48,562 nt of DNA from an uncultured Roseburia sp. (GTDB lineage Bacteria > Bacillota > Clostridia > Lachnospirales > Lachnospiraceae): contig CALWHT010000059.1 of the NCBI GenBank assembly GCA_944380515.1, positions 1 through 48,562 of the forward strand. The letters run 5' to 3'. Within the stretch, counting starts at the first letter, position 1, and each line of letters opens with the position of its first letter. The notes beneath the pieces are model-generated. The model was not told the DNA's origin and made no database searches. It worked only from the letters and a program-made list of their open reading frames with translations. Made by a program: the position numbers and the translations under genes. Shown here in pieces: positions 34,673 through 41,822 of this stretch.

Positions 34673-34735
34673 CCTCTTAATGCAGCCACCACGAGGTGAT
34701 GGTCACAAGCCCATATAAATGCAGAGTGGGAGAGG
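34673..34735 (+). ncRNA. Twister-type self-cleaving ribozyme, copy 2
   Basis: The core is nearly identical to copy 1: TTAA with cleavage at 34678/34679, P2 TGCA/TGCA (34681-34684, 34719-34722 region), GCC, P3 ACC/GGT with ACGA loop, P4 ATGG/CCAT around TCACAAGC, then ATAAA and GAGTG. P1 differs (CCTCT with AGAGG, 34673-34677 and 34731-34735), keeping pairing with different bases. The CAC-GTG pseudoknot is kept. It ends 8 bp before the next start codon. Confidence 0.85.
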
Positions 34736-34743
34736 AGGACAAA

Positions 34744-34983
34744 ATGGAGGCCAATAAAAAGATAACGAAAAGCGGCGGAATCACAATTCCGAGAGGGATG
34801 CGCCAAAAAACCGGAATACTGCCGGGGGTGCCGGTGGATGTGGCAGCAGACGAGTCGGGAATCCATATCTGCAAGCACGTTCCGGCTTGCCAGTTCTGTG
34901 GAAGCGTGGATGAAGTGAGAATAGCCTGCGGCATTGAAGTATGCCGGAATTGTGCCGGAAAGATTGTGGAGGTATTCAGATGA
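34744..34983 (+). CDS. AbrB/SpoVT-like protein with zinc ribbon
   Basis: The 79-aa protein has a swapped-hairpin AbrB fold at residues 1-40 ('KITKSGGITIPRGMRQKTGI', then 'VDVAADESGIHI'). A small treble-clef or ribbon follows, with 'CQFCG' and 'CRNCAGK' (two CxxC pairs, about 48-75). It is probably a DNA-binding transition-state-type regulator of the phage or host. Start 34744 follows GAGGAGG. It is the first gene after the second twister. Its stop overlaps the next start (ATGA). Confidence 0.82.
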   Translation: MEANKKITKSGGITIPRGMRQKTGILPGVPVDVAADESGIHICKHVPACQFCGSVDEVRIACGIEVCRNCAGKIVEVFR

Positions 34984-35636
34984 CTGTAGCAAAGAATGAA
35001 ATCAAAGCAAAGGCCGACCGTTTGGTGGAGCTGACCAACCAGCAAAGTACAATCAAGGTAGAGATTGAAGAAATTAAAGCGTGGTTCGAGAAGCTGGCAA
35101 CGGATGACCTGAAGGACACCAAAAAAAAGACAATTGATTACTGGGGCAGCAATAATTCCAAAATCGTGGTAGGAAACAGCGAAACCGTGAAGCCGGTTTC
35201 CATGACCATGGTTAAAAAGCTGTTGGGCAGCGTGTTCGGTGATTTCGTGAAAGAGGACACTGCCTACAAAATGACAGAACCCTGCAAAAGACTGTTCAGT
35301 ATGATGTACCTGGGCAATTATACCGAAGGGAGTCTGGATGAGACAATCAAGGCGATTACGGATGATGAGAAAATTCAGAGAACCCTGAAAAAAAAGCTGA
35401 AGGGCAAGTATGAAAAGGATACGGAAACCCTGATGAAGATGGTGGGACTTCCGGAGCGGGAGGCAAGCGATTGGGCCTACATTACGGCAGAAATCATTAA
35501 TTGGGAATGGATGCTGCAGATTTTGAAATCCGCAGAGTGGCAGGGAACACCGCAGGAGGCGGTGGAGATTATTAGAGCTGCCATTATTGTGGATGAGGGT
35601 ATCAAAGTGACGGTAGAAGCAGAAAAAACGGAATAA
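34980..35636 (+). CDS. Early phage protein in the Gam position, unknown
   Basis: The 218-aa protein starts with a helical coiled segment ('VELTNQQSTIKVEIEEIKAW' near 14-33) and has a basic middle ('TLKKKLKGKYEKD'). It lies where Mu-like phages carry the nuclease inhibitor Gam, before gemA. The N-terminal coiled coil would fit a Gam-like dimer, but clear Gam motifs are not seen. Start 34980 gives ATGA overlap with the AbrB-like gene and has GGAGG 8 bases upstream. Confidence 0.6.
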   Translation: MTVAKNEIKAKADRLVELTNQQSTIKVEIEEIKAWFEKLATDDLKDTKKKTIDYWGSNNSKIVVGNSETVKPVSMTMVKKLLGSVFGDFVKEDTAYKMTEPCKRLFSMMYLGNYTEGSLDETIKAITDDEKIQRTLKKKLKGKYEKDTETLMKMVGLPEREASDWAYITAEIINWEWMLQILKSAEWQGTPQEAVEIIRAAIIVDEGIKVTVEAEKTE

Positions 35637-35653
35637 CCGGAAAGGAGAGGCAG

Positions 35654-36166
35654 ATGAAAACGATAGAGCAGTTTCAAATCAGGAAGATATATGCTATCGG
35701 CAGTGCGCTGGGTATCAAAGGCTCCGGAATGGATGAGGATGAACTTCATATGCTGGTAGGGGGAATTACCGGCAAAGCCTCCATCAAGAGTCTTACATAT
35801 AAAGAAGCTTGTGTGGTAATTGCACGTCTGGAAGAACTGCAGGGCAAAGCTGCCTCTCCCAAACAAGGGAATCGGAGGCCCAAGGAGCATAAAAGCACGC
35901 CGGGTGGTGTTACCCCTGGCCAGCAGAAAAAAATATGGGCGCTCATGTATGAACTCAAAAAATATGATGAAGTTCCAAATGACGTGCAGCTGGGCGACAG
36001 GCTCTGTGCAGTAATCAAAAAGGAGCTTGGTGCAGATGCTGTTGCGAAGAATCCTTTTGTATGGATGTCATTTAGGCAGGGGAATAATCTGATTGAGATT
36101 CTGAAGGGGTATGTGAAAAGTGCCAGGAGAAAGCGAGGTGCGACAGATGGGATTAACGCTGGGTGA
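35654..36166 (+). CDS. GemA/Mu gp16-like protein
   Basis: The 170-aa protein has the two-part GemA pattern: 'QFQIRKIYAIGSALGI' near the start, 'ITGKASIKSLTYKEACVVI' in the middle, then, after a basic linker, 'TPGQQKKIWALMYELKKYD' at about 97-115. GemA of Mu affects host gyrase-related expression. The RBS is AAAGGAGAGG. The mor gene overlaps its end by 20 bp. Confidence 0.85.
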   Translation: MKTIEQFQIRKIYAIGSALGIKGSGMDEDELHMLVGGITGKASIKSLTYKEACVVIARLEELQGKAASPKQGNRRPKEHKSTPGGVTPGQQKKIWALMYELKKYDEVPNDVQLGDRLCAVIKKELGADAVAKNPFVWMSFRQGNNLIEILKGYVKSARRKRGATDGINAG

Positions 36167-36461
36167 TCTTCGGGAAGAACAGAGACAGATTGCGGAAATC
36201 ATTGGTGTGGAGGCATACCTGAAATTAACAAGGGTGTTCGGTGGAACGACTATCTATATCGCTAAAGCTGAGGAGATTATAAAGCGGGCTGACCGAGACA
36301 GACAGATCAGGGAAGAATTTGATGGGAGTAATTACGCACAACTGGCTGTCAAATACGGATTGACAGAAGTCTGGATTAGAAATATAGTTTATGATAAAGC
36401 GGAAGAAATCAGGAGAAAGCCGATAGACGGCCAGATGAGCATGGAAGATTTTCTCACATAA
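36147..36461 (+). CDS. mor: Mor-family middle-operon activator
   Basis: The 104-aa protein ends with a Mor/C-type helix-turn-helix: 'IREEFDGSNYAQLAVKYGLTE' (about 58-78) followed by 'WIRNIVYDKAEEIRR'. The N-terminal part (about 5-45) is the dimerisation domain. Mor activates the middle promoter in Mu-like phages. Start 36147 has GAGGTG 7 bases upstream; the earlier GTG at 36120 is disfavoured. It is the last gene before the terminator at 36503, so it stands at the early/middle border. Confidence 0.9.
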   Translation: MGLTLGDLREEQRQIAEIIGVEAYLKLTRVFGGTTIYIAKAEEIIKRADRDRQIREEFDGSNYAQLAVKYGLTEVWIRNIVYDKAEEIRRKPIDGQMSMEDFLT

Positions 36462-36502
36462 AAAGAATAAATCACTTTATATGTACGAGTTATGAATTTA
36501 TA

Positions 36503-36540
36503 GATACACTTGCATTAAACACGCAGGTGTATCTTTTTTT
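36503..36540 (+). terminator. Intrinsic terminator at the early/middle border
   Basis: An 11-bp stem GATACACTTGC/GCAGGTGTATC (one G.T) is followed by seven T residues at 36534-36540. It ends only 18 bp before the next start codon, so it lies in the leader of the middle operon and could act as an attenuator. Confidence 0.88.
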
Positions 36541-36558
36541 GTGCGAGGGGTGAGAGGG

Positions 36559-36912
36559 ATGAATGAATGGATTATAACTACAGCAATCACATTGGGGATT
36601 GGAGTGATTACATATTTCCTGAAAAGGACAATGAAACAGGTGGATGATCAGGGAGCAAGGATTCAGGAACTGATACATCAGATGGCAACCAAAGCAGACC
36701 AAAAAGAGCAGACAGCAAAACTGGAAAAGGAAATCAGACAGATCAGGGATGATTACACACCAAAGGAAATGCACCAGAAGGATTTTGATGAGTGCAGAGG
36801 CGACATCAAGATAATCCGGGCAGAGTATCTGACGAAGGATGATTTTATCCGGGAAATGAACAAAATGGACAGGAAGCTGGATCAGATGCTTGAGCTTATG
36901 CTGAATAAATAG
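36559..36912 (+). CDS. DUF2730-like phage membrane/coiled-coil protein
   Basis: This 117-aa protein has one N-terminal membrane helix ('WIITTAITLGIGVITYFL', residues 4-21), then a long coiled coil rich in Lys and Glu. This matches the small membrane protein (DUF2730/gp25-like) found before the small terminase in Mu-like phages. Start 36559 follows GAGAGGG; the GTG at 36541 touches the terminator. Its role is unknown. Confidence 0.75.
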   Translation: MNEWIITTAITLGIGVITYFLKRTMKQVDDQGARIQELIHQMATKADQKEQTAKLEKEIRQIRDDYTPKEMHQKDFDECRGDIKIIRAEYLTKDDFIREMNKMDRKLDQMLELMLNK

Positions 36913-36924
36913 GAGGTTTGGGAA

Positions 36925-37263
36925 ATGAGCAGAGAAGCGGAAAAGAGGCAGCTGAGGGCGGGCAATTTTACGATGAACAATGGCAGGGTGTTATCAACTA
37001 TCAACCTGCTCCGGGAAAAATACAATGCGCTCCGCAGCGTGGAAAAAGCGGTCAGCTATGAAGGTATCGAAAAGCAGGAATTTGTTGACAGCGTGAATTT
37101 CCTTGCTGAAGAAGGCTACATCAATTTGCGGGACATCCATACACACGAGGCAGCAACGCTTGCAGATTATGATTATCAGACGCTGGAGGCCAGAGTCACT
37201 GGCAAAGGTATCCGGCTCCTTGGCGGTGGGATCACTGATAACATGGTTGATCTTGGCGATTAA
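36925..37263 (+). CDS. Mu gp26-position phage protein, unknown
   Basis: The 112-aa protein has a winged-helix-like pattern ('ALRSVEKAVSYEGIEKQEFV', 'FLAEEGYINLRDIHTHEAAT'). It lies between the DUF2730-like gene and the gp27-like small terminase, where Mu carries gp26. AGGAGG precedes the start. It may bind DNA or the terminase. The next start lies 2 bp after its stop. Confidence 0.72.
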   Translation: MSREAEKRQLRAGNFTMNNGRVLSTINLLREKYNALRSVEKAVSYEGIEKQEFVDSVNFLAEEGYINLRDIHTHEAATLADYDYQTLEARVTGKGIRLLGGGITDNMVDLGD

Positions 37264-37265
37264 CA

Positions 37266-37826
37266 ATGGAACAGAAGGATAGAAGACGCAGCATCGGCAA
37301 GGTGGACAGGTTACCGCCAGAACTGAAGGACACCGTGGAGCAGATGCTCCTGACCGGCTGCACGTATAAAGAAATTGTTGCATTCCTGAAAGAGAATGGC
37401 GAAGAAATGTCACAGATGGCAATCTGCACCTATGCGAAGAAGTATCTCGCCACCGTGGAGATGATAACCGTGGCACAGAGCAATTTCTCCATGTTGATGG
37501 ATGAAATGAACCGGTACCCGGAGTTGGACACATCGGAGGCACTTATCCGTCTGGCAAGCCATCATGTATTGAATGCCCTTACCAATGTGGATGAGGAGCA
37601 GATGAAGGAAGTTCCAATCGAAAAGCTGATTAAGGAGACGAATGGTCTTATCCGAGCAGCTGCATATAAGAAACGAATCGAAGTACAGAACCGTGATAAT
37701 TACGAAGCCGGTCTGGAGGCGGTCAAGAGCCTTGTATTTGAGGCTATGGCAAAGGAGAATCCGGAGTTGTACCGACAAGTCAGTGCGTATCTGAATAAGA
37801 AGAAAAACGAAGGACTGGAGGGATAA
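37266..37826 (+). CDS. DUF3486 / Mu gp27-like small terminase subunit
   Basis: The 186-aa protein opens with a basic segment and a helix-turn-helix ('LPPELKDTVEQMLLTGCTYKEIVAFLKENG' region, residues 16-45) and continues in long helices, as in Mu gp27 (DUF3486). Small terminases recognise the DNA to be packaged. It is followed 5 bp later by the NusG/LoaP-like gene, so TerS and TerL are split by a regulator and its terminator. Confidence 0.83.
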   Translation: MEQKDRRRSIGKVDRLPPELKDTVEQMLLTGCTYKEIVAFLKENGEEMSQMAICTYAKKYLATVEMITVAQSNFSMLMDEMNRYPELDTSEALIRLASHHVLNALTNVDEEQMKEVPIEKLIKETNGLIRAAAYKKRIEVQNRDNYEAGLEAVKSLVFEAMAKENPELYRQVSAYLNKKKNEGLEG

Positions 37827-37831
37827 AAGCG

Positions 37832-38398
37832 ATGTGGTATGTGATTCAGGTTATGACCGGCAAAGAAAATGATATCGCCGGGAAACTGAAAGAGCAGGGT
37901 ATCAGAGCTCTTGTTCCAAAAGAAAATCGTCTGATTCGCACCGGGGGCTCATGGACGCAGCGTGAGTACACTCTGTTTACCGGGTATGTGTTCCTGAGCA
38001 TGAACTACAATGCAGACAACTATTACAGGGTCAGGGGCATTCCGGGAGTGATTAAATTCCTCGGAGACAGCAGGAATCCGTCAAAACTTTCTTATTTGGA
38101 GGCTGAATGGATTAACTTGCTGACCGGAGTTGACAACGCACCAATTGAACCGACAACAGTCAAGGCTCTGGAGGACGGAAGCCTTAAGGTTGTGAAAGGT
38201 GTTCTTGAAAAATTTGAAAATCGCATTGTCAGGTATGACAAGCGGAGCCGGAAGGCAACCTTCGAGATTACGATTTGTAACGAGAAGAAAGAAGTCCAGC
38301 TGAGCATCGTGCTGGAAGATGATGAAATGAAAGCTGCAGAGGCTGGAAAGGATGGTCAGCCGGGAGCAGCGGAAACGGTTTTGAAAGAAGCTACCTGA
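37832..38398 (+). CDS. NusG/LoaP-type transcription elongation factor
   Basis: This 188-aa protein has a NusG N-terminal domain: 'MWYVIQVMTGKENDIA' (1-16), 'LFTGYVFLSM' (about 49-58) and 'YYRVRGIPGVIKFLG' (about 66-80). A KOW domain follows ('GSLKVVKGVLEKFENRIVRYD', about 111-131), then a short tail. It is not the housekeeping NusG, which sits with secE; it resembles LoaP-type paralogues that make RNA polymerase read through terminators of long operons. It is the last middle gene. A hairpin and a terminator follow, then the late genes. Confidence 0.88.
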   Translation: MWYVIQVMTGKENDIAGKLKEQGIRALVPKENRLIRTGGSWTQREYTLFTGYVFLSMNYNADNYYRVRGIPGVIKFLGDSRNPSKLSYLEAEWINLLTGVDNAPIEPTTVKALEDGSLKVVKGVLEKFENRIVRYDKRSRKATFEITICNEKKEVQLSIVLEDDEMKAAEAGKDGQPGAAETVLKEAT

Positions 38399-38415
38399 TA
38401 GTACACGGTTGATTC

Positions 38416-38440
38416 GTCCCGGTGCTGGAAGCAAGCGGAC
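38416..38440 (+). promoter_or_regulatory. Candidate LoaP RNA-recognition hairpin
   Basis: GTCC (38416-38419) and GGAC (38437-38440) enclose a symmetric CGG/AGC internal loop and a TGCT/AGCA stem with a GGA loop. It begins 17 bp after the LoaP-like stop codon and ends 10 bp before the terminator stem. This is the position expected for an RNA loading site. The role is an inference. Confidence 0.5.
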
Positions 38441-38450
38441 ATACAAGAAA

Positions 38451-38525
38451 GGAACTGAGCAGAAAAGGAGACTGGTTGGGTGGCGAAGCCTGCCTTTCAG
38501 ACCTTATTCTCGCAGTTCCTTTTTT
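38451..38525 (+). terminator. Intrinsic terminator before the late operon
   Basis: GGAACTG (38451-38457) pairs with CAGTTCC (38513-38519), followed by six T residues (38520-38525). The long loop holds an inner GGC-GAA-GCC hairpin. It lies between the LoaP-like gene and terL, so late transcription must either bypass it or start after it. Confidence 0.82.
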
Positions 38526-38666
38526 GATTGGCTAAAAAATACCGTTTAAAAAACCGCTAAACCCGTTTAAATTTGTTTGAATGATTAAAGTGGGGGAAAT
38601 TATCGCTGAAAAGAAAAAATTCAAATATGTGGCAAATACGAGCCTATAAATTCTAAAGAAAGGCAG
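38526..38666 (+). other. Late-operon leader, A/T-rich
   Basis: This 141-bp stretch has no supported gene. It carries several GTTTAAA motifs (around 38543, 38561 and 38570) like those in the prophage left end and at 43618-43640. No strong sigma-A promoter was recognised. A 9-codon frame (38674-38703, MCELERGKA) has a better-placed ribosome binding site than terL and may be a leader peptide or chance. Confidence 0.4.
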
Positions 38667-38675
38667 GTGGTGAAT

Positions 38676-40433
38676 GTGCGAACTGGAAAGAGGGAAAGCA
38701 TAGGCGTTCTGATCGGAGCGATGGCAGAAGCTGAGAGCAAAACTTTTTACGATGAAACAGAGATCGTTACGAATGATTTAAAAAGCCTTTTCAATACATT
38801 TTTGAAAAAAGACCAATCTCCGGAACGAGTTCAGATTTTGAAAGATTATGAAGCCGGAGCACCGCTTACCGGAAAGGGAGGTATCCGTCAGAGGTTGGGC
38901 GCCATTGATATGGAGTTCTTTGGCAGGGCGTACTTCCCACATTATTTCTCCAGACCATCTCCGGAATTCCACCGGGAACTGGACAACATTTGGCAGCAAG
39001 GGGTTTTGAAAGGGGAATATCCGACTACACCGGCAAAGGTAAAGAAAATCAGCCGGATGAACGGAACCAAGCGAGTGGTCGCAGCTCCCCGTGGACACGC
39101 AAAGTCCACGAGCCTTACTTTCAAAGGCAGCATCCATGCCATTGTTTATGAATACAAGCATTACCCGATTATCATATCTGACAGCTCGGAGCAGGCGGAA
39201 GGATTCCTGGACAATATCAGGGTAGAGTTTGAGGAAAACGAAGCTTTGAGGGAGGACTTTGGAAGCCTGATCGGAAAAGTCTGGAGAAGCAATGTGCTGA
39301 TTACCAGCACCAACATCAAGGTTGAGGCAATCGGCTCCGGAAAGAAGATCCGAGGCAGAAAACACCGAAACTGGAGGCCGGATCTTCTGGTTCTGGATGA
39401 TATTGAAAATGATGAGAACGTCCGGACGCCGGAGCAGCGAAAGAAACTTGAAAGCTGGTTTTTAAAAGCTGTTTCAAAAGCCGGAGATGATTACACGGAC
39501 ATTATCTATATCGGAACTTTACTGCATTATGACAGCCTTCTGGCGAAAACCCTGAATAATCCGGGTTACAAAGCCATTAAGTACAAGGCGGTCATTTCTT
39601 TTTCCAGCGAAGAGGATCTCTGGAAGGAATGGGAGGAAATCTACACAGACCTTTCAAATGAGAACCACGAAGCCGATGCAAAAGAGTTTTTTGAAAGGCA
39701 CCGGGAAAAGATGCTGGAAGGCACGGAGGTTCTGTGGGAGGAGAAACTGTCTTATTATGATCTGATGGTTATGAGGCTGACAGAAGGCGAAGCATCCTTC
39801 AACTCCGAGGAACAGAACGAGCCTATCAATCCGGAAGATTGTATTTTCAATCCTGAATGGTTTGAATTCTATAATGAAGCGGAAATCGACTTCAAGAACC
39901 GTGACTTCCTTTTCTTTGGTTTTGTCGATCCGTCACTTGGAAAGACCAAGCACAGCGACTTCTCCGCCATCATCACGCTGGCGAAGCACAAAGTATCCGG
40001 ATATATGTATGTCATGGATGCGGATATCGAACGCAGACATCCGGATAAAATCATCGGTGACATTCTGGAGAAAGAGAAGATGCTCCGCAGGGATTATGGC
40101 AGGGGCTATAAGAAGTTTGGAGCTGAGACGGTGCAGTTCCAGTGGTTCCTGAAGGAAGAGCTGGCAAAGGCATCCGCAAAGGCTGGCTTGTATCTTCCAA
40201 TCGAGGAGGTACCACAGACCAGCGATAAGACAATGCGTATCCAGACGATGCAGCCAGATGTAAAGAACCATTACATCAAGTTCAATAAAAGGCATAAGAG
40301 ACTGCTGGAACAGATGGAGCACTTCCCGATGGGAGCCCATGACGATGGCGTGGATGCTCTGGAAGGCTGCAGGACGATTGCCAAGAAGATGAAACGGTTC
40401 CGGGTGCTGGATAAAGGAAAATTAGGATTGTAG
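38676..40433 (+). CDS. Terminase large subunit (TerL)
   Basis: The protein of about 585 residues has Walker A 'AAPRGHAKSTS' near 136, Walker B 'LLVLDDIEND' near 237 and a C-terminal RNase-H-like nuclease with Asp in 'FVDPSLGKTKHSD' near 416 and 'GAHDDGVDALE' near 553. It packages phage DNA into heads. The start is uncertain: GTG 38676 has AGGCAGG 8 bases upstream, while GTG 38667 and ATG 38721 are alternatives. It is the first gene after the LoaP-linked terminator. Confidence 0.93.
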   Translation: MRTGKRESIGVLIGAMAEAESKTFYDETEIVTNDLKSLFNTFLKKDQSPERVQILKDYEAGAPLTGKGGIRQRLGAIDMEFFGRAYFPHYFSRPSPEFHRELDNIWQQGVLKGEYPTTPAKVKKISRMNGTKRVVAAPRGHAKSTSLTFKGSIHAIVYEYKHYPIIISDSSEQAEGFLDNIRVEFEENEALREDFGSLIGKVWRSNVLITSTNIKVEAIGSGKKIRGRKHRNWRPDLLVLDDIENDENVRTPEQRKKLESWFLKAVSKAGDDYTDIIYIGTLLHYDSLLAKTLNNPGYKAIKYKAVISFSSEEDLWKEWEEIYTDLSNENHEADAKEFFERHREKMLEGTEVLWEEKLSYYDLMVMRLTEGEASFNSEEQNEPINPEDCIFNPEWFEFYNEAEIDFKNRDFLFFGFVDPSLGKTKHSDFSAIITLAKHKVSGYMYVMDADIERRHPDKIIGDILEKEKMLRRDYGRGYKKFGAETVQFQWFLKEELAKASAKAGLYLPIEEVPQTSDKTMRIQTMQPDVKNHYIKFNKRHKRLLEQMEHFPMGAHDDGVDALEGCRTIAKKMKRFRVLDKGKLGL

Positions 40434-40445
40434 GAGGTAACGGCC

Positions 40446-41822
40446 ATGCCGGTTATTTACATGGAAAGGGCTTCCATTGAAAGCCTGACGGAAAAAGATA
40501 TCCGGGAGATTATCAATGCGAACAGCACGGATGTAAAATACGGAATGCTGCATAATTACTATGTGGGAGAGCACAGAATACTTGGCGAAAGCAAGAAGGA
40601 CAGCACAGCCCCGAACAACCGCCTGGTCAACAATATGGCAAAATACATCACGGACACCGCCACCGGTTACTTCGTGGGTGAGCCGATTGTCTATGACTCC
40701 CAGAATGATGAATACCTGCAGATGGTGCAGGATATTTTTGATTACAACGATGAGCAGGATCACAACATGGAGCTGGCCAAGCAGTGCAGCATCTGCGGAA
40801 GCTGCTTTGAAATGCTCTATCTGGATGAGGATGCCAAGATAAGGCTCGCAAGGGTTCCGGCTGCTAGCGGAATTATGATTTGCGAGACGGACAGTGGGTT
40901 TTCTACTCCGATGGCTTTTATACGGACGATTATTTCAAAGGATAAGGATGATAACGTAATCAGGAAGGTGGAGTTCTGGAATTCCAGTCTGGTGATGCAC
41001 TTCCGGTCAGTGAATGGCGGGTACCTGAATCTGATTGCAGTGGAAGAACACTACTGGCAGGATGTTCCTTTTGTGGAATACATCAACAACGAGGAAAGGC
41101 TTGGAGATTTTGAGGGTGTCATTACAGAGATTGATGCCTATAACAAAGTGCAGAGTAACACTGCAAACTATTTCCAGTATAACGATGATGCCATTTTAAA
41201 GGTTTTAAAACTTGGAGATGTCAGCAGTCAGGACATTGCTGACATGAAGGAAAAAGGAGCTATCATTCTGGAGGATGGCGGTGATGTGGCATGGCTTTTG
41301 AAGACCATTGACGATACCGCACTGGAGAACTACAAGAACCGGCTCCGTGAGGATATCCATACCGGGGCAAATGTACCGCACATGTATGATGCGTCCTTTG
41401 GAGGCAATCTCTCCGGAGTGGCGATATCTTATAAGCTGTGGGGCTTGGAGCAGATATGCTCCATCAAGGAACGAAAGTTCAAGAAGGGTCTGCAGCGCAG
41501 AATCGAGCTGATCACCAATATCCTGAATATCATGGGACACAGCTATGATTACAGAGACATTGTTCCGAAGTTCCGCAGGAACCGTCCGCAGAATGATATG
41601 GAAACAGCGCAGATTATCACGATGCTGGCAAATGACCTTTCAAGGGAAACCAGACTGCAGCTGATGCCTGGTGTTGAAAATGTCCAGGATGAGCTGAGAA
41701 AGCTGGAGGAAGAAAAGAACAAGGAGCAGGAAGACTTCGGAGTATATCAGAATCTTATCAGGGCTTTTCAGGGTGCAGCTGACGGAACGGAGGCGGTAAC
41801 GGATGAGCCAGAGGGAACGTAA
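40446..41822 (+). CDS. SPP1 gp6-type portal protein
   Basis: The 458-aa protein has the gp6/SPP1 portal layout: 'YYVGEHRIL' near 38-46, 'NNRLVNNMAKYITDTATGYFVGEP' region at about 58-81, 'AEVNPR'-like stem helices and an acidic tail. It forms the dodecameric DNA gate of the head. Classic Mu uses a DUF935 portal instead, so this phage mixes Mu-type transposition with an SPP1-type head. Its end overlaps the MuF gene by 20 bp. Confidence 0.9.
   Translation: MPVIYMERASIESLTEKDIREIINANSTDVKYGMLHNYYVGEHRILGESKKDSTAPNNRLVNNMAKYITDTATGYFVGEPIVYDSQNDEYLQMVQDIFDYNDEQDHNMELAKQCSICGSCFEMLYLDEDAKIRLARVPAASGIMICETDSGFSTPMAFIRTIISKDKDDNVIRKVEFWNSSLVMHFRSVNGGYLNLIAVEEHYWQDVPFVEYINNEERLGDFEGVITEIDAYNKVQSNTANYFQYNDDAILKVLKLGDVSSQDIADMKEKGAIILEDGGDVAWLLKTIDDTALENYKNRLREDIHTGANVPHMYDASFGGNLSGVAISYKLWGLEQICSIKERKFKKGLQRRIELITNILNIMGHSYDYRDIVPKFRRNRPQNDMETAQIITMLANDLSRETRLQLMPGVENVQDELRKLEEEKNKEQEDFGVYQNLIRAFQGAADGTEAVTDEPEGT

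Noticed and set aside
34980-35636. Firm assignment as Gam nuclease inhibitor
   Set aside because: The position and N-terminal coiled coil fit, but clear Gam motifs are not visible, so it is left as unknown.
38395-38450. CTGATAG...GAAA near the LoaP terminator as another hammerhead
   Set aside because: The core is CTGATAG rather than CTGANGA and no UH step or closing helices could be placed.
38674-38703. Nine-codon frame MCELERGKA before terL as a real gene
   Set aside because: It is well placed after an RBS but too short to support. It may be a leader peptide or chance, so it is only mentioned in the leader entry.
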